Below are positions 7,050 through 10,550 of a DNA stretch of 10,550 bases, piece after piece (position 1 is the stretch's first letter; every line of letters begins with the position of its first letter). The notes under the pieces were generated by a model, which did no database searches, was not told the origin of the DNA, and saw nothing but the letters and a program-made list of their open reading frames with translations. This stretch comes from an uncultured Prevotellaceae bacterium (GTDB lineage Bacteria > Bacteroidota > Bacteroidia > Bacteroidales > Bacteroidaceae), in contig CATXZX010000022.1 of the NCBI GenBank assembly GCA_958404085.1, positions 1 through 10,550 of the forward strand, in the 5' to 3' direction. A program made the position numbers and the translations under genes.

Positions 7050-7685
7050 TCAGGGCTGCACGGTACGTTCCAGGCAATTGGCGGCCAGCATATCCGCCAC
7101 CTGCAACAGGCTGACCAGCGGGCTTCGCTCCATGGCCTCGCGGTAGGCATAGCGCGTACTGCTGCCCGTTTCGGTCATCTCGAACATACCCATGTGCCAG
7201 CGTATGGCCAGCAATTCGTCCTGGCGCAGTTTCATGAACCAGCCCAGCATAAGGCACGACTTCTCGCCGTGCCCGAAGGGGAAAGCATCGCGTATCTCGT
7301 AACCCGGATAAGTCATCCAGCGTCCCTGTTCGTCCTTCTTCCAGCGTTCGGTCTTGTGGTAAAGGTTCACTTTGCACAAGTCGTGGAAAAGCGTGGCAAT
7401 GGCAATGCTTTCGACCGGGAGTTCTTCGGTAAAGGGGGACCCGCCGCTGCGGACCGCGGGGGCCACCACGTGTTCATAGACGGTCAGGGCCGTCTCGAAA
7501 ACGTTGAGCGAATGGCGGCAAAGGCCGCCTTCCTCGTTCAGGTGATAGCCCTTCGACGAAGGAGCGACGTAGAAATCGGTCGTTTCGAGATAGGCCAGAA
7601 GTTCCTCAAGCCCGTCGCGCGCAATGTACTTGCGGCTGTTTTCCACAAAGCGGGCTTTGTTTTGTTCCATTTGTTCAAGTGTCAT
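7050..7685 (-). CDS. HD-domain metal-dependent phosphohydrolase, small
   Basis: This 211-residue soluble protein has the metal-ligand pattern of the HD superfamily: His58 in LCRHSLNV, the His101-Asp102 pair in LFHDLCK, His139 in FGHGEKS, His164 in IRWHMG, and Asp198 in VADMLA. The pattern resembles the HD region of YhaM-type proteins and uncharacterised HD hydrolases more than the nucleotide cyclase-linked or (p)ppGpp enzymes. The substrate is probably a nucleotide or phosphate ester but cannot be named. The frame starts at the ATG at 7685, and an alternative Met at residue 6 exists. It is 64 bp downstream of the ATP-grasp-like gene on the same strand. Only a one-mismatch -7 box (GATGTTTG on the minus strand, 7710-7717) is seen in that gap, so it may be read from the upstream gene's promoter. 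Confidence 0.82.
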   Translation of the reverse strand: MTLEQMEQNKARFVENSRKYIARDGLEELLAYLETTDFYVAPSSKGYHLNEEGGLCRHSLNVFETALTVYEHVVAPAVRSGGSPFTEELPVESIAIATLFHDLCKVNLYHKTERWKKDEQGRWMTYPGYEIRDAFPFGHGEKSCLMLGWFMKLRQDELLAIRWHMGMFEMTETGSSTRYAYREAMERSPLVSLLQVADMLAANCLERTVQP

Positions 7686-7749
7686 ACAAAAGGTCTTTTA
7701 AAGATTCTACAAACATCGATTGGAGCGGCCGGAAGACGGACGGAATGCG

Positions 7750-8946
7750 TCACTGATCCGAGGTGGCACGCACCGACAGGTAGGCATGGAAATGTGTCTG
7801 CCCGTCGATGGGTGTCAGGGGCAAGACACCGCCCGCCAGGTGCGTCCCGTCATGAAGCAACGGGCCATCCGCCCCGCGGCGTGCCGACCTTTCGGCCAAC
7901 AGGCGGCTGTCTGCATCGAAATCCAGCCCGAACCACCCCTCGCAGTCCGGTGCCAGACGGCGCGAGAGGCTCAGCGCCACATGTCCCATGGTGCGACGCA
8001 GGTTCAGCTCCACACACGGATGGACGCACAGCCCGCGCGCTGTACGGCATACCATCATGTCGACGCCCAGCGGCCCGGCATACGAACGGGCCACACGTTC
8101 GGCTAAATAGGTTTCGAGCAACTGACGGAGATACGCAGGCAAACCGGACGGCAAGCCGGCGAACAAAAACGCCGAAAGACGCTCCTGCGAGGCAAGACGG
8201 TTGCCGCGGTAAGCACCGAGTTCCGTCTCGAAGAGCGAAAGTCCCTCGTACCGGACCCCTCCCCGGCCATCGGTTTCGAATTCCAGGGCAAAGTTATGCA
8301 CCGTGTCGTACCAGGGTTCGACCGCCACGCCGCCTTGGCGGCCGATGACGCGCTGCGCCCATCCCGCCAGCGCTTCGGTCCACACACCCGAAGCCCGCCG
8401 GAGTCCGCGGCCGCTCCCCGACCACGGTGCCTTGAGTACCGTCTGCGGATGCTGCTCCACGCTACGGCGTACGGCCTCGATGTCCGTACACCACGCCGAG
8501 CGGCCGCACAACACGGCATCCCAGCCATCGGCCGCGGCGTGCCGGCGCAACGTATCCAGCATACGGACGGCCTCGCGGCGCGAGGACAGGCGACGCACTT
8601 CCGACAATGCGCCGGCACCGGGCAACAGCGCCTCGTCCACACCCCGGCGGCGCAGGTCGGCACACAGTGCGGCATCCCAGCCCCAGGGAGACACCCCCGT
8701 AAGCGGAGGCAGCGGAGACGGACCGAACAGGGGACTTACGCCCGGCAACAAAGACGCGTAGCGGGCATACCAGCGCCGTAATTCACCGGAAGCCCCGAGC
8801 TGCACGCAGGCATCTCCGCCTGCATACCACAGCGGCAGGGCCGACAAGTCAGCCGCCAGGCCGCGCGCCGCCTTGCCGGGATGATAGGTCGGCAGGCCGT
8901 TGGCCAGCGCCTCGTCGTGAGCCGGATTGAAGCAAGAATAAATCAT
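7750..8946 (-). CDS. Uncharacterised ATP-grasp-like protein
   Basis: I do not recognise a named family for this 398-residue protein, but several pieces fit an ATP-grasp ligase. VLKAPWSGSGRG (170-181) resembles the Lys plus glycine-rich loop that holds ATP. VAVEPWYD (207-214) looks like the hinge Glu-Pro segment. GPLGVDMMV (291-299) resembles the metal-binding Asp strand. CVELNLRRTMGH (311-322) contains the E-x-N-x-R signature (Glu313, Asn315, Arg317) that binds Mg-ATP. The N-terminus, MIYSCFNPAHDEALANG, looks like a first beta strand of a pre-ATP-grasp domain. No signal peptide or membrane segment is seen, so it should be cytoplasmic. The C-terminal tail (about 365-398) has an LTPIDGQTHFHAYL segment. 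Substrate and product are unknown: it could be a carboxylate-amine or peptide ligase, or a degenerate relative. It starts just 14 bp after a strong terminator and lies upstream of the HD gene. Confidence 0.68.
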   Translation of the reverse strand: MIYSCFNPAHDEALANGLPTYHPGKAARGLAADLSALPLWYAGGDACVQLGASGELRRWYARYASLLPGVSPLFGPSPLPPLTGVSPWGWDAALCADLRRRGVDEALLPGAGALSEVRRLSSRREAVRMLDTLRRHAAADGWDAVLCGRSAWCTDIEAVRRSVEQHPQTVLKAPWSGSGRGLRRASGVWTEALAGWAQRVIGRQGGVAVEPWYDTVHNFALEFETDGRGGVRYEGLSLFETELGAYRGNRLASQERLSAFLFAGLPSGLPAYLRQLLETYLAERVARSYAGPLGVDMMVCRTARGLCVHPCVELNLRRTMGHVALSLSRRLAPDCEGWFGLDFDADSRLLAERSARRGADGPLLHDGTHLAGGVLPLTPIDGQTHFHAYLSVRATSDQ

Positions 8947-8960
8947 AGGCTTGCTTTAAG

Positions 8961-9002
8961 AAAAACCTCCCCGATTTTTCAAAAAACCAGGGAGGTATTT
9001 TT
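8961..9002 (-). terminator. Intrinsic terminator after the alkylation-repair gene
   Basis: On the minus strand ACCTCCC (8996-8990) pairs with GGGAGGT (8971-8965) around an 18-nt loop and is followed by TTTTCTT. An A/T-rich extension on both sides lengthens the stem. It lies 17 bp after the stop of the gene ending at 9019, so it ends that transcript. It finishes only about 14 bp before the ATG at 8946, leaving no room for a separate promoter downstream of it. Confidence 0.85.
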
Positions 9003-9018
9003 TACGGGGTCCGTCCGG

Positions 9019-9627
9019 TTATTGTCCGGCAGAAGCCAGCAGTTGTTCCACACGCTGCTCGTTCGCCTCACTCAGGTCCATAAACTTGACCAATGCCTTG
9101 CGGGCCGCACCCGACACGGAGGCCGGTCCGGCCGAAAGAGCCGCTACGGCCTGGTCGAGAAACTCTTCTTCGGAACGCGGACTGCACTCGCGGCCCGCGA
9201 CAAACAGGCGCGCGAGCAATAGATAGCCGCATACCTGGAACCACTCGCCCTCGGAAACTATCCACTCGAAGGCCTTTTCCGAAGCATAGGGCAGGCGCGC
9301 AAACAAGTGCTGCACGGCGCACTCGGCCTCTTCGGGGTAGTGCATCTGCTCTACCCATATCTCGGCCAGTTCGGGGCAGAAGGTATCGACCGGTTGCAAC
9401 AGCGTAGCCAATATGCGGCACTCGCGGATGTCTTCCTTCCAGAGGGCCTGGGCCAACGCATGGTCGGGCTGCATGGCGGCGGCCATCTCGCGCAGACGGG
9501 GAAGTTCGACACCGAAATTCACCCGGTAGCCCACTCCTTTATCGCGCATCGACTGGCTGACGACACCGTTCATGAGCGAACGGAAACGGAGTTTCAACTC
9601 CTTGACGCATTCGTGTACGTTTTCCAT
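9019..9627 (-). CDS. HEAT-like DNA alkylation repair family protein
   Basis: This 202-residue all-helical protein resembles the DNA alkylation repair (AlkD-like HEAT-repeat) family. Motifs include SMRDKGVGYRVNFGVELPRLREMA (26-49) and LWKEDIRECRILATLLQP (62-79), then repeats of paired helices. Family members bind alkylated DNA, and some excise N3- or N7-alkylpurines without base flipping. The well-studied B. cereus AlkD uses a Trp-x-x-x-Asp helix plus another Trp. In the matching region here (about 90-110, WVEQMHYPEEAECAVQHLF) I do not see that Trp/Asp pair. The protein is also shorter than AlkD (about 237 residues). It could be a divergent glycosylase or a non-catalytic DNA-binding relative. 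It starts 7 bp after the DPP III stop codon, which suggests an operon, and it ends at a clear terminator. Confidence 0.78.
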   Translation of the reverse strand: MENVHECVKELKLRFRSLMNGVVSQSMRDKGVGYRVNFGVELPRLREMAAAMQPDHALAQALWKEDIRECRILATLLQPVDTFCPELAEIWVEQMHYPEEAECAVQHLFARLPYASEKAFEWIVSEGEWFQVCGYLLLARLFVAGRECSPRSEEEFLDQAVAALSAGPASVSGAARKALVKFMDLSEANEQRVEQLLASAGQ

Positions 9628-9634
9628 CCGCCCG

Positions 9635-10550
9635 TTATTCGTTTACATAAGGCAAGGTGGCGTAATCGCGGCTGTAACGGAGCATCTGTTCCTCATAGCT
9701 CTCATCGTACGACACGGTCACATCCGTAATGTTGCCGTTGGCATCGGTCACAGCCTTGTACACCGGATTGATAAAACCTTTGTAGGGCGAGAGATGGAGT
9801 TTCTCGTAACGCGCCAGAATCTCCTTGTGCAAGCCGGCATCTACCTTGACGCCGTAGTTCTCTACCAACTGACGGGCCGCCTCGTAGTCGCCCTCGCTCT
9901 TGATACGCTGCACCTCGGCCAGCAGACGTCCGAAGAGCGTGCGCAGTTTGGCGTAGTCGTTCACACGGACATAGGTCTTGCCGTCCACACGGGCCAGTTC
10001 CACCACATTTTCGGCCTTGCCCTGCTCATAAACCCAGTGGGCGATGAGCGAACGGTTACGCATGTGGGCCTCTTCGATGGTGTTTCCGGGTTTGATACGC
10101 ACCAGTTGCGTCATGAGTCCGTTCATCAGGTAATGGTAATACTGTGCCTTGTAAGCATCGGTATCGGGTGTGAGTCCCAGTTCCACCAGTTTTTCGTCGG
10201 CTAAGTAATAGAGTCCGAACAGGTCGGCACGGGCCTCTTCGATCGTCGAGCCATAAGCCTTCAGCGTGTCGGGGTCGACTCCCGGAAGGAGTTTGCCGCT
10301 ACCGTGGCCCAGGCACTCGTGCAAATCGGTGTGCAGGTCGTCGCAACGGTCGCCGTAGGTATCTATCAGCCGACGCGTCTCGTCGTCGATGACGAACTCC
10401 TGTTCCATGCCGCTTCCGTGCGAAGCCTTATTATAAGCGTCGGTCAGGTTGCCGATGGTCACACTTTTCGAACCATATTCCTTGCGAATCCAGTTGGAGT
10501 TGGGCAAATTGATGCCGATAGCCGTGGAAGGATACAAATCGCCGCCCAGG
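9635..10550 (-). CDS. Dipeptidyl peptidase III, C-terminal part (5' end outside window)
   Basis: This frame runs off the right edge and gives about 304 residues of peptidase family M49. These zinc enzymes release dipeptides from the N-terminus of oligopeptides in the cytoplasm, or the envelope in some bacteria. The zinc motif HECLGH (the C-containing bacterial variant of HEXXGH) lies in DLHECLGHGSGKL. The third zinc ligand is in EEARADLFGLYY, 28 residues after the first His, the same spacing as in Bacteroides thetaiotaomicron DPP III as I recall it (His448, Glu476). Placing the first His at 448 makes the full protein about 675 residues, the length of that enzyme. The open frame reads LGGDLYPSTAIG into the edge, so the TTG at 10537 is an internal codon and the true start is off-window. 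It is followed 7 bp later by the DNA-repair-family gene. Confidence 0.92.
   Translation of the reverse strand, partial: LGGDLYPSTAIGINLPNSNWIRKEYGSKSVTIGNLTDAYNKASHGSGMEQEFVIDDETRRLIDTYGDRCDDLHTDLHECLGHGSGKLLPGVDPDTLKAYGSTIEEARADLFGLYYLADEKLVELGLTPDTDAYKAQYYHYLMNGLMTQLVRIKPGNTIEEAHMRNRSLIAHWVYEQGKAENVVELARVDGKTYVRVNDYAKLRTLFGRLLAEVQRIKSEGDYEAARQLVENYGVKVDAGLHKEILARYEKLHLSPYKGFINPVYKAVTDANGNITDVTVSYDESYEEQMLRYSRDYATLPYVNE

Noticed and set aside
7194..8348. A 384-residue plus-strand open frame opposite the HD and ATP-grasp-like genes
   Set aside because: It spans the end of one gene, the 64-bp gap and part of another. It is rich in Arg, Pro and His, as expected of a frame shadow, and has no motif.
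1..10550. Mobile element, CRISPR array, tRNA or rRNA
   Set aside because: I saw no transposase or integrase motif, no regularly spaced repeats, no cloverleaf-like tract and no conserved rRNA stretch. Gene order looks like ordinary chromosome.

Overview
This 10.55 kb window looks like a chromosomal housekeeping and catabolic stretch from a member of the Bacteroidota, most likely the order Bacteroidales. Three signs point there. First, promoter boxes match the Bacteroides form TAnnTTTG (TATCTTTG, TAACTTTG, TATATTTG), each at a sensible place upstream of a gene. Second, most starts lack a Shine-Dalgarno sequence. Third, the gene types are familiar from that group: a DUF3108-type protein, a secreted GH31 enzyme with a secreted S9 peptidase, and DPP III with the bacterial HECLGH motif. 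The DNA is GC-rich for the group, so long antisense open frames lie opposite the real genes. I do not assign a genus.

Layout, left to right. At 2-250 is the 3' end of a plus-strand gene (probable DUF3108). A perfect bidirectional terminator at 281-321 separates it from the convergent two-gene operon on the minus strand: GH31 glycoside hydrolase (4837-2609), then S9 serine peptidase (2594-348), 14 bp apart. Both proteins carry signal peptides, so the pair probably acts in the periplasm or at the envelope on glycans and peptides. A second perfect hairpin at 4963-5005 ends the next minus-strand gene, metY (6307-5021), the O-acetylhomoserine sulfhydrylase. metY diverges from an Lrp/AsnC-family regulator (6491-6952). 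The 183-bp divergent region holds a promoter for each gene and a direct repeat with a 22-bp period that is a candidate operator.

The right-hand part is all on the minus strand. The C-terminal 304 or so residues of dipeptidyl peptidase III enter from the right edge (10550-9635). A small HEAT-like DNA alkylation repair family protein follows 7 bp later (9627-9019). A strong intrinsic terminator (8961-9002) then stands only about 14 bp before the start of an uncharacterised ATP-grasp-like protein (8946-7750). Last comes a small HD-domain phosphohydrolase (7685-7050).

I saw no mobile elements, CRISPR arrays, rRNA or tRNA genes, and no classical defence system. The best candidate for something undescribed is the ATP-grasp-like protein with its neighbouring HD hydrolase. 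The best regulatory candidate is the metY/Lrp intergenic region.
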